DNA of 8,133 bases from an uncultured Eubacteriales bacterium (GCA_934630995.1 CAKTXU010000065.1:1-8133); one strand, 5' to 3'; shown: positions 1 through 6,339, numbered from the stretch's first letter. Notes: generated by a model from the sequence alone, not told the origin. Numbers and translations: made by a program.

Positions 1-129
1 ATCTTGGGCTTGCTGCATAACGGCCATCAGCTTGCTTGGATCGCTCTTATTGGCTTCGATGATGGCTTGCAGCTGCTGTTCCTGTTCCGCGGTTCCTTTA
101 AAAGGAAGACTGCTGATTTTTTTTTGCAT
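1..129 (-). CDS. NuoE/HndA-like [2Fe-2S] subunit, N-terminal fragment
   Basis: This is the first 43 codons of a minus-strand gene cut by the left window edge. The peptide starts MQKKISSLPFKGTAEQEQQL and ends with KLMAVMQQAQD. The pattern FKGT-EQE-L, a short variable stretch, then LM-V-Q-AQ matches the N-terminal helical part of the NuoE / HndA / HydC family. These are thioredoxin-fold [2Fe-2S] subunits of NADH dehydrogenase modules and NAD(P)-linked or bifurcating [FeFe]-hydrogenases, and in the family the next residues usually read like IYGYLP. The cluster-binding cysteines lie outside the window, so identity rests on this short segment. The ATG at 127-129 is chosen because AAGGAGG (141-147) sits 11 nt upstream. 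A run of nine A residues begins in codon 2. The gene is probably the first of a nuoEF/hnd or hyd operon continuing leftwards; that part is inference. Confidence 0.7.
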   Translation of the reverse strand, partial: MQKKISSLPFKGTAEQEQQLQAIIEANKSDPSKLMAVMQQAQD

Positions 130-149
130 GTTTGCCGTTTCCTCCTTGC

Positions 150-208
150 GGATATTTGGGGTGAATCGGACGCCGGCGGATCGCCTCGGTGAAAGGGGCA
201 AAATATCC
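150..208 (-). promoter_or_regulatory. Inverted repeat in the NuoE-like gene leader
   Basis: AAATATCC (201-208) and GGATATTT (150-157) are perfect 8-nt complements enclosing 43 nt. In the minus-strand transcript the downstream arm ends 2 nt before the AAGGAGG ribosome binding site (141-147). A small GGCG-ATC-CGCC hairpin lies inside the loop. It could be a leader hairpin affecting translation or mRNA stability; no known riboswitch or T-box motif was recognised. Confidence 0.35.
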
Positions 209-230
209 ACACAGCATACACTAAGTTAAT

Positions 231-239
231 ATTATAACA
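231..239 (-). promoter_or_regulatory. Extended -10 promoter of the NuoE-like gene
   Basis: Read on the minus strand, this is TG-T-TATAAT, a consensus extended -10 element. There is no good -35 hexamer 16-18 nt upstream (best is ATAGCA, 3 of 6 matches at 18 nt), which is typical of TGn-dependent sigma-A promoters. Transcription would start near 224, giving a leader of about 95 nt before the ATG at 129. Confidence 0.6.
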
Positions 240-439
240 GAAGTTGCGATAGAATGCTATATGAAAATACGATAAAAGTCGACATTTTCTTTCAGAAATT
301 ACGGCAGGAAACCGATTGACACTTTAAAAGCTTATGCGGACAGCCTTTCATTCAGAAGCGAAAAACATATTTTTCAGGCCCGAATACCGTGTTCCCTGCT
401 TGGCAGATGCTTGTTTTCTTTAAAACGGCGGAACACATG
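240..439. other. Intergenic stretch without recognised genes
   Basis: Between the upstream promoter and the clpB terminator there are about 200 bases of AT-rich sequence in which I see no coding region with a ribosome binding site, no RNA gene and no repeat. A TTGACA at 316-321 on the plus strand has no -10 partner at the right distance. Confidence 0.55.
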
Positions 440-492
440 AAAAGGCGGCGCTTTGTCGCAGCAGAATGCCGCGGAAAGCGCCGCCTTTTTTC
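440..492. terminator. Bidirectional intrinsic terminator downstream of clpB
   Basis: The arms AAAAGGCGGCGCTTT (440-454) and AAAGCGCCGCCTTTT (475-489) are perfectly complementary over 15 bp with a 20-nt loop. It lies 15 nt past the clpB stop codon. In the clpB direction (minus) the GC stem is followed by four T residues; on the plus strand it is followed by six T residues and TC. It should therefore work in both directions and is nominally stronger against antisense transcription entering clpB. Confidence 0.85.
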
Positions 493-504
493 TATATCCT
501 CACC

Positions 505-3132
505 TTATTCTGTTTTACCCAGTGCGGGAGGGCAAACGGTAATGTGCAGCTCACCATTTTCCATATCCACAACCAGGGTGGCGCCCGGCAGTAAATCGTC
601 GGTTAGAATTTTTCTGCCGATGAGGGTTTCCACATACCGCTGCACATAACGGCGAAGAGGACGGGCGCCGTAGATTGGATCGTAGGCGTTGTCCACAATA
701 AAAGTCTTAGCAGCCTGCGTCATTTCACAGTGAAGCTGCTTGTCGGCCAGCCGTCTATTCAGATCAGCCACCAGCAAATCAATGATACGGGTCACATCTG
801 CCTTGGTAAGTGGTTTATAAAACACGATCTCATCCAGACGGTTGAGAAATTCAGGACGGAAGGAGTGCTTGAGCAGGGACTCAACCTCTTCCCTGGCCTG
901 CACGGTTATTTCGCCTTTTTCATCGATGCCGTCCAGCAGATACTGAGAACCTAGGTTGGAGGTTAGAATCAATATGGTATTTTTGAAGTCTACCGTGCGG
1001 CCCTGAGAATCGGTAATCCGTCCATCGTCCAACACCTGGAGCAGGACATTGAATACATCGGGATGAGCCTTTTCCACCTCATCGAACAGCACCACGGAAT
1101 AGGGTTTGCGGCGCACGGCCTCGGTCAGCTGGCCGCCCTCCTCATATCCCACATAACCGGGAGGCGCGCCGATGAGACGGGATACGCTGTATTTTTCCAT
1201 ATACTCGCTCATGTCGATACGCACCAGATTGTGTTCGTCGTCAAAGAGGCATTCTGCCAAAGCCTTCGCCAGCTCCGTCTTGCCCACACCGGTGGGACCT
1301 AAGAAAAGGAAGGAACCAATGGGCCGATTGGGATCCTGGATGCCGGCACGGGAGCGGATGATGGCCTCGGTGACCTTGGTGACGGCTTCGTCCTGCCCAA
1401 TGACCCGCTTGTGGAGCAGCTCGTCCAGGTGAAGCAGCTTGTCCCGCTCCCCCTCCATCAGCTTACTGGTGGGGATACCCGTCCAGCGTTCGATAATTTT
1501 GGCTATCTCCTCTTCGGTCACCTTGTCCCTCAGCAACGTATTTTTACGGCCGCTTTCCTCGGCAAGCTTTTCCTCGGCCGTCAGCTGTTTTTGTAGCTCG
1601 GGCAGCTTACCGTATTTCAGCTCCGCAGCTTTGTTGAGATCATACTCCTGCTCCGCCCTTTCGATTTGGGCGTTCAGTTCCTCAATTTTTTTTCGTAGGG
1701 TCTGTACCTTGCCTATCGCGGCTTTCTCATTTTCCCATTTGGCCTTCAGCGCGTCGAACTGCGCCCGCATCTCCGCGAGTTCTTTTTGAATATCCCTCAG
1801 ATGCTCCTGGGATAGGGTGTCCTTTTCCTTTTTGAAAGCCGCTTCCTCAATTTCGTGTTGAATGATTTTACGCTGGATAACGTCAAGCTCAGTGGGCATG
1901 GAGTCGATTTCAGTGCGTATCATGGCGCAGGCCTCGTCGATGAGATCGATGGCCTTATCCGGCAGAAAACGATCGGCTATATACCGGTCGGATAGGGTCG
2001 CGGCGGCAATGATGGCCTGATCCTGTATTTTGACACCGTGATAAACCTCGTATCGCTCCTTGAGCCCCCGCAGAATCGCGATGGTATCCTCCACCGTCGG
2101 TTCATTGACCATGACCGGCTGGAACCGACGCTCCAACGCCGGGTCCTTTTCAATGTACTGGCGATATTCATCCAGTGTGGTGGCGCCGATACAATGCAGC
2201 TCACCCCGGGCCAGCATGGGCTTGAGCAGATTTCCGGCGTCCATGGCCCCCTCGGTTTTGCCTGCCCCCACAATGGTGTGCAGCTCGTCGATAAAAAGGA
2301 TGATGCGGCCTTCGCTCTTCTTAATTTCGCCAAGGACAGCTTTCAAGCGCTCCTCAAATTCTCCCCTATATTTGGCGCCGGCCACCAGAGAGCCCATATC
2401 CAGGGAGAAGATGGTTTTATCCTTCAGGCTGTGGGGCACATCCCCCCGAACAATTCGCTGGGCCAGCCCCTCGGCAATAGCCGTTTTGCCGACACCCGGT
2501 TCACCGATGAGGACAGGATTGTTCTTTGTTTTTCGGGACAGGATGCGGATGACATTGCGGATTTCATCGTCCCGGCCGATGACCGGATCCAGCTTCTTGC
2601 TGCGCGCCCGATCCACCAGATCGATACCGTATTTTGTCAAAGCGTCATAGGTGCTTTCAGGGCTGTCATTGGTCACTCTGGTATTGCCCCGCACCGACAT
2701 CAGAACCTTGAGCATCCCGTCCTTCGTGATATGATACGCGCGGAAAATTTTGTCCAGCGCATCGTTGGCGTCGCCCAGCAGCGCGAGAAAGATATGCTCT
2801 ACCGAGACAAAGTCATCCTTCATGCCGTCGGCGTTCTTTTCCGCGGTGTTCAACACCTTGTCCACTCCGGAGGAAATATAGATTTTTCCCGCCTCCCGGC
2901 CTGAACCGGTCACGTGGGGCAGGGCTTCCACCGCCCGCCTGGCGTCGTTCTGGACAGCTTCAACGGGTACATTCATTTTCAGAAGCAGCTGAGGAATCAA
3001 TCCCTGCTCCTGCGTCAGCAAAGCCAGCAGCAGGTGCTCTTCTTCCAGTTGCATATTCTGATGCTCGACAGAGAGGTTTTGCGCCTCCTGGATGGCCTCC
3101 AGAGATTTTTGAGTAAATTTTTGCGCATTCAT
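505..3132 (-). CDS. clpB: ATP-dependent disaggregase ClpB
   Basis: Class 1 Hsp100 AAA+ chaperone that, with DnaK/DnaJ/GrpE, threads aggregated polypeptides through a hexameric pore in the cytosol after heat stress. The 875 residues slightly exceed the usual 855-870. Domains in order: Clp N-domain (about 1-150); first AAA+ module with Walker A GEPGVGKT (210-217), pore-loop tyrosine in AKYRG (Y255), Walker B ILFIDE (278-283) and arginine fingers R335-R336; the coiled-coil middle domain that separates ClpB from ClpA/ClpC (about 405-530); second AAA+ module with Walker A GPTGVGKT (612-619), pore loop GYVGY (659-663), Walker B VVLFDE (680-685), arginine finger in FLNRLDE (R765) and sensor 2 GARPLRR (822-828). 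No ClpP-binding loop was evident, as expected. All key residues are present. The ATG at 3130-3132 is supported by the standard N-terminus and a modest AAAGG 12 nt upstream. It is monocistronic, with a CIRCE operator upstream. Confidence 0.98.
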   Translation of the reverse strand: MNAQKFTQKSLEAIQEAQNLSVEHQNMQLEEEHLLLALLTQEQGLIPQLLLKMNVPVEAVQNDARRAVEALPHVTGSGREAGKIYISSGVDKVLNTAEKNADGMKDDFVSVEHIFLALLGDANDALDKIFRAYHITKDGMLKVLMSVRGNTRVTNDSPESTYDALTKYGIDLVDRARSKKLDPVIGRDDEIRNVIRILSRKTKNNPVLIGEPGVGKTAIAEGLAQRIVRGDVPHSLKDKTIFSLDMGSLVAGAKYRGEFEERLKAVLGEIKKSEGRIILFIDELHTIVGAGKTEGAMDAGNLLKPMLARGELHCIGATTLDEYRQYIEKDPALERRFQPVMVNEPTVEDTIAILRGLKERYEVYHGVKIQDQAIIAAATLSDRYIADRFLPDKAIDLIDEACAMIRTEIDSMPTELDVIQRKIIQHEIEEAAFKKEKDTLSQEHLRDIQKELAEMRAQFDALKAKWENEKAAIGKVQTLRKKIEELNAQIERAEQEYDLNKAAELKYGKLPELQKQLTAEEKLAEESGRKNTLLRDKVTEEEIAKIIERWTGIPTSKLMEGERDKLLHLDELLHKRVIGQDEAVTKVTEAIIRSRAGIQDPNRPIGSFLFLGPTGVGKTELAKALAECLFDDEHNLVRIDMSEYMEKYSVSRLIGAPPGYVGYEEGGQLTEAVRRKPYSVVLFDEVEKAHPDVFNVLLQVLDDGRITDSQGRTVDFKNTILILTSNLGSQYLLDGIDEKGEITVQAREEVESLLKHSFRPEFLNRLDEIVFYKPLTKADVTRIIDLLVADLNRRLADKQLHCEMTQAAKTFIVDNAYDPIYGARPLRRYVQRYVETLIGRKILTDDLLPGATLVVDMENGELHITVCPPALGKTE

Positions 3133-3143
3133 AAACTACACCA

Positions 3144-3157
3144 GCCTTTCTAAAGGC
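3144..3157 (-). promoter_or_regulatory. Hairpin containing the clpB ribosome binding site
   Basis: GCCTTTAGAAAGGC on the minus strand is self-complementary (GCCTT/AAGGC with a 4-nt loop, or 6 bp if the loop closes tightly). The best Shine-Dalgarno match for clpB, AAAGG (3145-3149), is the downstream arm and lies 12 nt from the ATG. The ribosome site would be paired at low temperature. A thermosensor role is inference. Confidence 0.45.
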
Positions 3158-3230
3158 ATTTTTTACTAATTTTTATCATATCCGAGAAATGCGTCCTATG
3201 TATTTCTGAATTATGTATAATTTGTAAATA

Positions 3231-3257
3231 TTAGCACTCTATTATCTCAAGTGCTAA
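3231..3257 (-). promoter_or_regulatory. CIRCE operator (HrcA binding site) of clpB
   Basis: TTAGCACTC (3231-3239), a 9-nt spacer, then AAGTGCTAA (3249-3257) matches the CIRCE consensus TTAGCACTC-N9-GAGTGCTAA in 17 of 18 arm positions; the single mismatch is A3249. It lies about 100 bp upstream of the clpB start. CIRCE binds the repressor HrcA, which is released on heat shock. A possible sigma-A promoter on the minus strand is TTCACG, 19 nt, GATAAT, with the GATAAT falling inside the CIRCE spacer; this promoter placement is tentative. Confidence 0.93.
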
Positions 3258-3280
3258 TATCCGCGCGTGAAGCGTATTTT

Positions 3281-3331
3281 AGCCGCAATTCTCATACCTA
3301 TACACTCCGGTGTACTAAAGGCCAAGAATTG
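3281..3331. other. Nested inverted repeats of unknown role
   Basis: CAATTCT (3286-3292) pairs with AGAATTG (3325-3331). Inside it is TACAC-TCCG-GTGTA (3301-3314), a 5-bp stem whose plus-strand loop with closing bases reads CUCCGG, a UNCG-type tetraloop. The element lies between the terminator of the oxidoreductase gene and the CIRCE operator. There is no T-run, so it is not a terminator. It may be part of an RNA or a protein-binding site. Confidence 0.3.
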
Positions 3332-3340
3332 TGAATACTC

Positions 3341-3383
3341 AGAAGAAAAGGTTGATGCATTGTGAAACACTTTGCATCAACCT
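3341..3383 (-). terminator. Intrinsic terminator of the FAD oxidoreductase gene
   Basis: AGGTTGATGCA (3349-3359) and TGCATCAACCT (3373-3383) form a perfect 11-bp stem; GTG/CAC in the loop can add a short apical stem. In the minus-strand transcript the stem is followed by TTTTCTTCT. It begins 15 nt after the stop codon of the oxidoreductase gene (3399-3401) and insulates clpB from it. Confidence 0.88.
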
Positions 3384-3398
3384 CCGTACCTATTTGTT

Positions 3399-4697
3399 TT
3401 AGCGTTTGACCCGCCATTCTCTCCCCGGTGAAAACAGGCCCAATTGATTGTTATCCACGCCCTGGTATTGGGTGAGAAGCAGACGTCCGGCGATTTCCGC
3501 ATGGAGAACCCCGTTGTCTCCGCAGCATAAAGCATAGGCCACATGACTGGCCGCCTGGTGGTTCTCTTTTTCCGGCAGACGTCCGATGACCGGTAGACCG
3601 TCAGCTGTGCGACCATCCCTAGCGGCAAAGACATACTCAGGCGTGAGATTTCGGATGGCGGGGAACATTTCCCGCAGGGTGCATTCCAGCATTTCAATGC
3701 GACGGTTAGCGGCGGTGGAAAGGTCAATCATACCGGCTACTCGACCCTTTTCATCCATCAAGGTACTGTCCAATCCTCCGATTAGAATGCGGTTTTCCGG
3801 CGTCACGGTCAGGTAAAGCCGCGGTTCTCCCTCCCGATGAATCACACAGGGACCCCGCCATCCGGCAAATTCCTCCACCGGTTCGGTGACTACCATATAC
3901 GTGGTGCGAACCTGTTCCAGACCACCACAATGCCGGTCTGTCTCCATGCCAGCGGCGACAATGACATAGCCCGCCTGGACTTTCCGGCCGGTAGCGCACT
4001 CCAGAGTCATATCGCGATATTCCCCATCCTGCAGATTAGGGCGCATGGCGCTCACACCGGAATTTTCAAAAATACGCGCACCCTTACTTTTTGCGGCCGC
4101 AATAACAGCGTGTACTAGCCGGTAAGGATCCACCTGAGCCGCCACGCCTTTGGTGTACACCCCCGCCTCTATTGGAAAGGTAAACTGCTCACTGGCGGTA
4201 ACGGGACTGAGAAGCTCTGCTACATACCCGTTATGAAGCTGTATGGAATATTCCTGTCGGACAGCGGCTGTCTGCGCGGTGTTGTCGGTATACCGCAGAC
4301 TGTCCATACGTTTGAAGCCGCAATTGCCCCAGGGACCGCCCTCCTGAGCAAAGGACGCGCACATGGAATCTATATTCTCTATTGCTTCCTCCATCAAGGA
4401 AACGGCGTTCAGCGCCCTATCGGCACCAATACGTTCCACCAATCGGGATAAGCTGTCCTCTCCGGTCAGGCTCATGATACCGGAGGAAACCGCCGTTCCG
4501 CCGTGACCGATAGGCGAGGCGCTGAGCAGAACAGTATCCAATCCGGCCTGGGCAAATTGATGGGCGCAGAAGGCGGCCGCCAATCCCCCTCCCACAATGG
4601 CCACGTCGCAGGTGATATCCTCGTCCAGCCAGGGATATTGGGCGGGTGCAGGGTTTTTGTCCAGCCATAAAGCCGCTTTCACGGTATTTTTTACCAT
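3399..4697 (-). CDS. FAD-dependent oxidoreductase, DAO superfamily
   Basis: A 432-residue flavoenzyme. The N-terminus runs LWLDKNPAP--YPWLDEDITCDVAIVGGG, the typical lead-in of DAO-family enzymes (PF01266; amine and amino-acid oxidases or dehydrogenases such as OrdL/PuuB-like proteins and their Rieske-fused relatives). The dinucleotide-binding motif is GGGLAA at 36-41, where the usual third glycine is alanine. The C-terminal FAD-contact region is GRTADGLPVIG (362-372) followed by ALCCGDNGVLHAEIAGRLL (389-407), and the protein ends LFSPGREWRVKR. In Rieske-fused relatives, LFxPxR marks the end of the DAO domain and a [2Fe-2S] domain follows; here the stop codon comes directly. No signal peptide, so cytosolic. 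The start at 4697 is preferred over upstream in-frame codons because AAAGGAGA (4707-4714) lies 9 nt away. Substrate unknown. It is flanked by terminators on both sides, so probably monocistronic. Confidence 0.85.
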   Translation of the reverse strand: MVKNTVKAALWLDKNPAPAQYPWLDEDITCDVAIVGGGLAAAFCAHQFAQAGLDTVLLSASPIGHGGTAVSSGIMSLTGEDSLSRLVERIGADRALNAVSLMEEAIENIDSMCASFAQEGGPWGNCGFKRMDSLRYTDNTAQTAAVRQEYSIQLHNGYVAELLSPVTASEQFTFPIEAGVYTKGVAAQVDPYRLVHAVIAAAKSKGARIFENSGVSAMRPNLQDGEYRDMTLECATGRKVQAGYVIVAAGMETDRHCGGLEQVRTTYMVVTEPVEEFAGWRGPCVIHREGEPRLYLTVTPENRILIGGLDSTLMDEKGRVAGMIDLSTAANRRIEMLECTLREMFPAIRNLTPEYVFAARDGRTADGLPVIGRLPEKENHQAASHVAYALCCGDNGVLHAEIAGRLLLTQYQGVDNNQLGLFSPGREWRVKR

Positions 4698-4807
4698 ATA
4701 CTTCGTTCTCCTTTCGCCCTCCGGCGATGTGATCGCGCCATTGCGCGTTATCCGTAGTGTATGCCCTTTTTTTTCGGATATGTGCGGGAAGAAAATTTTT
4801 AGCGCAT
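4698..4807 (-). promoter_or_regulatory. Leader and presumed promoter region of the oxidoreductase gene
   Basis: The upstream operon terminates at 4808-4846, so a promoter for the oxidoreductase should lie in these 110 bases, unless it depends on read-through. I could not place a convincing -35/-10 pair. CGCGC (4734-4738) and GCGCG (4743-4747) form a small GC hairpin with a CATT loop about 20 nt before the ribosome binding site. Confidence 0.35.
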
Positions 4808-4846
4808 AAAAAAACAACCGGCAAATGCAACGCACATTTACCGGTT
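4808..4846 (-). terminator. Intrinsic terminator of the membrane protein/lipoprotein operon
   Basis: In the minus-strand transcript AACCGGTAAATG pairs with CATTTGCCGGTT (arms at 4835-4846 and 4816-4827), with one G-U pair, and is followed by GTTTTTTT (4808-4815). The stem begins 15 nt past the lipoprotein stop codon (4862-4864). The G-U pair would be a C-A mismatch on the plus strand, so it is directional. Confidence 0.9.
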
Positions 4847-4861
4847 GGTCAGACAGTATTG

Positions 4862-5419
4862 TCAGGAGATTTTCAGCGAATACATCACATCTTGAATTTC
4901 TGTCTTATAGGAATCAGCCTTGCTTTTCAGCGTCCAGCCCACGACCTCTATCCATTCGTCCCCCTTTTCGAAAACAGACAGCCAGTAGACAATGTCCATA
5001 TTCTCCATCTTGCCGCTGAATTCGGCGGTCAGTGCTGTTTGTCCGTCGATGGTGGCGGGGGTATCCTCCCCCCTCTTGCCGCCAGTCAAGGAGGAAAACA
5101 TTTCATCGACGAGGACTTCAAGGATTTCCTTGTGTGTCATACCTTCGTCCACATCGTCTTTATCATAGGAAAAAACAACCACATACTTTTCCTTGACGCT
5201 CTGCATAGCCTCCAGCACCGCCAGCCTGTTGAGCTGATCCGACGCGTCTGTCCAGGTGGCCGGTATGGTGATTGTGTAATGGCCATCAGAGCTGGTAAGC
5301 GTTTCATTTCCCTGCTGCATGGTTTCAACCAGCTTGATGATATTGCATCCGCCCAGCGACATGGCCAACAGCACACAAGCCAGCGTTGCCGCCAGACTCT
5401 TGTATATCTTCCGTTTCAT
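4862..5419 (-). CDS. Lipoprotein with PsbP/DcrB-like domain, function unknown
   Basis: A 185-residue protein with a clear lipoprotein signal: basic MKRKIYK, a hydrophobic core, then lipobox LGGC with the lipidated cysteine at C25. The mature part (about 160 aa) starts with a short helix (KLVETMQQG), then a compact alpha/beta domain containing DGHYTITIPATW, DGQTALTAEFSGKMENMD, VYWLSVFEKGDEWIEVVGWT and a C-terminal helix ending YSLKIS. The order 'Y-I-IP--W ... strand-strand-W ... helix' resembles small PsbP/DcrB (DUF1795)-type lipoproteins; this is a pattern judgement, not a family assignment. It should be anchored on the outer face of the membrane. The start at 5419 is fixed by GAGGAGG (5426-5432) 6 nt upstream. 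Only 11 nt separate it from the preceding gene, whose stop codon overlaps this ribosome site, so translation is probably coupled. Confidence 0.85.
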   Translation of the reverse strand: MKRKIYKSLAATLACVLLAMSLGGCNIIKLVETMQQGNETLTSSDGHYTITIPATWTDASDQLNRLAVLEAMQSVKEKYVVVFSYDKDDVDEGMTHKEILEVLVDEMFSSLTGGKRGEDTPATIDGQTALTAEFSGKMENMDIVYWLSVFEKGDEWIEVVGWTLKSKADSYKTEIQDVMYSLKIS

Positions 5420-5430
5420 TATGTTCCTCC

Positions 5431-6162
5431 TCACAGCAACGCCATCATAGACAGATAAAATCCCGCCGCCCAATTTAATATAGACACCACCAGGAAAAGG
5501 ATGCTGAGAATCAGCCCGGAGATGGCCATCGTCCGTGCGGTGGACTTTCTGCCCAGGTTGCTGAAAATGATACCGGCAATACCGGTGATGACACCAACGA
5601 TGGGGACAAAACAACCTAAAACACTGACCAGTCCCATGATTAGCCCCAGAAGCGCCTTATCCCTAGGATCATGGACTGCCACCGGAAGCGGTTGTCCCGG
5701 CATGTAGGGAGACGGAGCTATGGGATAACCACCGGGTGCCTGAGGCGGAACCGGGGTGCTGAACGCCGGGGATATAGGCAAACCTTCCGCCGCAGCATAA
5801 ACCGGCTGGGGCGTTGCATCCGCTCCAGGGACAGGTTGATAGAGCAGCCTGGCCAGCGCATCCACTCTATCCTTGAGCACCTTCTTGACAGCAAAGCCCA
5901 TGGCGCCGTCCAGCCCCATCTCACCGCAATAAACGCCTGGAAGGATCGCATATTTCAGCCAGGCCTCCAGATGGACATTGCCGCCTCTTGTCTGGTATTT
6001 GATAAACTGAGGAGCCACCATCAGGCCCTTTCCTTTTTTCCAGACTACCTCGTTTTTGTGAGTCACCTGCTGAAAGCCTTCCTTGAGCAGAAAATCATCC
6101 GCAATAAACCGCACCATGTCATCGGGCTTGCCTGTAGGTAATTCCGCTGTGAATCTCGCCAT
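5431..6162 (-). CDS. Membrane-anchored protein with C-terminal DUF4190-like segment
   Basis: A 243-residue protein in three parts. Residues 1-108 form a soluble alpha/beta domain (MVRFIADDFLLKEGF, EVVWKKGKG, PQFIKYQ, HLEAWLK, LPGVYCGEMGLDG, KKVLKDRVDALARLL) of a type I remember from clostridial proteins of unknown function. Residues 109-165 are a proline/alanine/glycine-rich linker. Residues 169-240 are hydrophobic and glycine-rich, with spans at about 170-200 and 211-235 separated by SNLGRKSTAR; this resembles the DUF4190 hairpin. There is no signal peptide, so the N-terminal domain should be cytoplasmic. The ATG at 6162 has GGAGG (6169-6173) 6 nt upstream. It is the first gene of an operon with the lipoprotein, which suggests the pair works at opposite faces of the membrane; that is inference. 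Confidence 0.82.
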   Translation of the reverse strand: MARFTAELPTGKPDDMVRFIADDFLLKEGFQQVTHKNEVVWKKGKGLMVAPQFIKYQTRGGNVHLEAWLKYAILPGVYCGEMGLDGAMGFAVKKVLKDRVDALARLLYQPVPGADATPQPVYAAAEGLPISPAFSTPVPPQAPGGYPIAPSPYMPGQPLPVAVHDPRDKALLGLIMGLVSVLGCFVPIVGVITGIAGIIFSNLGRKSTARTMAISGLILSILFLVVSILNWAAGFYLSMMALL

Positions 6163-6195
6163 ATCTATCCTCCGCTTTCACTCGTGATATGTATC

Positions 6196-6225
6196 AGTAT
6201 AGCATTTTTTCAAATGCCGAAGCAA
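6196..6225 (-). promoter_or_regulatory. Promoter of the membrane protein/lipoprotein operon
   Basis: On the minus strand: -35-like TTGCTT (6220-6225), an 18-nt spacer, then TG-C-TATACT (extended -10, TATACT at 6196-6201). Transcription would start near 6189, about 27 nt before the ATG. TGCCG (6215-6219) and CGGCA (6235-6239) form an inverted repeat straddling the -35 element and could be an operator. A second TATAAT lies at 6254-6259 without a good -35. Confidence 0.55.
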
Positions 6226-6301
6226 CTCTTTTTCCGGCACTTCGCATCTTTATATTATAGGTCGGGAATGCTCCTTATACCGTACTTTATATTTATTTAA
6301 C

Positions 6302-6330
6302 TTGCCCGAAGATTACACATATGGTAGAAT
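6302..6330 (+). promoter_or_regulatory. Promoter of the 549-aa membrane protein gene
   Basis: TTGCCC (6302-6307), a 17-nt spacer, then TAGAAT (6325-6330) preceded by TGG, giving an extended -10. Predicted start is near 6337, leaving a leader of about 65 nt. The promoter is divergent from the operon promoter at 6196-6225, about 100 bp away. Confidence 0.68.
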
Positions 6331-6339
6331 AGACACACC

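Noticed and set aside
27..221. Minus-strand open frame of 64 codons at the left end
   Set aside because: It is in a different frame from the NuoE-like start, has no ribosome site, and overlaps the leader and promoter of that gene.
316..321. Consensus -35 TTGACA on the plus strand
   Set aside because: No -10 hexamer at 16-18 nt and no gene downstream before clpB, which is on the other strand.
2038..2904. Long plus-strand open frame (288 codons) opposite clpB
   Set aside because: It is antisense to highly conserved ClpB AAA+ sequence, has no ribosome binding site and no recognisable domain; it reflects codon bias of clpB.
4698..4835. N-terminal extension of the FAD oxidoreductase to an upstream start
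   Set aside because: The extension crosses the upstream operon terminator, looks non-conserved, and lacks a ribosome site, whereas 4697 has AAAGGAGA at 9 nt.
5420..5614. N-terminal extension of the lipoprotein
   Set aside because: It overlaps the preceding membrane protein gene and would destroy the clear lipoprotein signal beginning at 5419.
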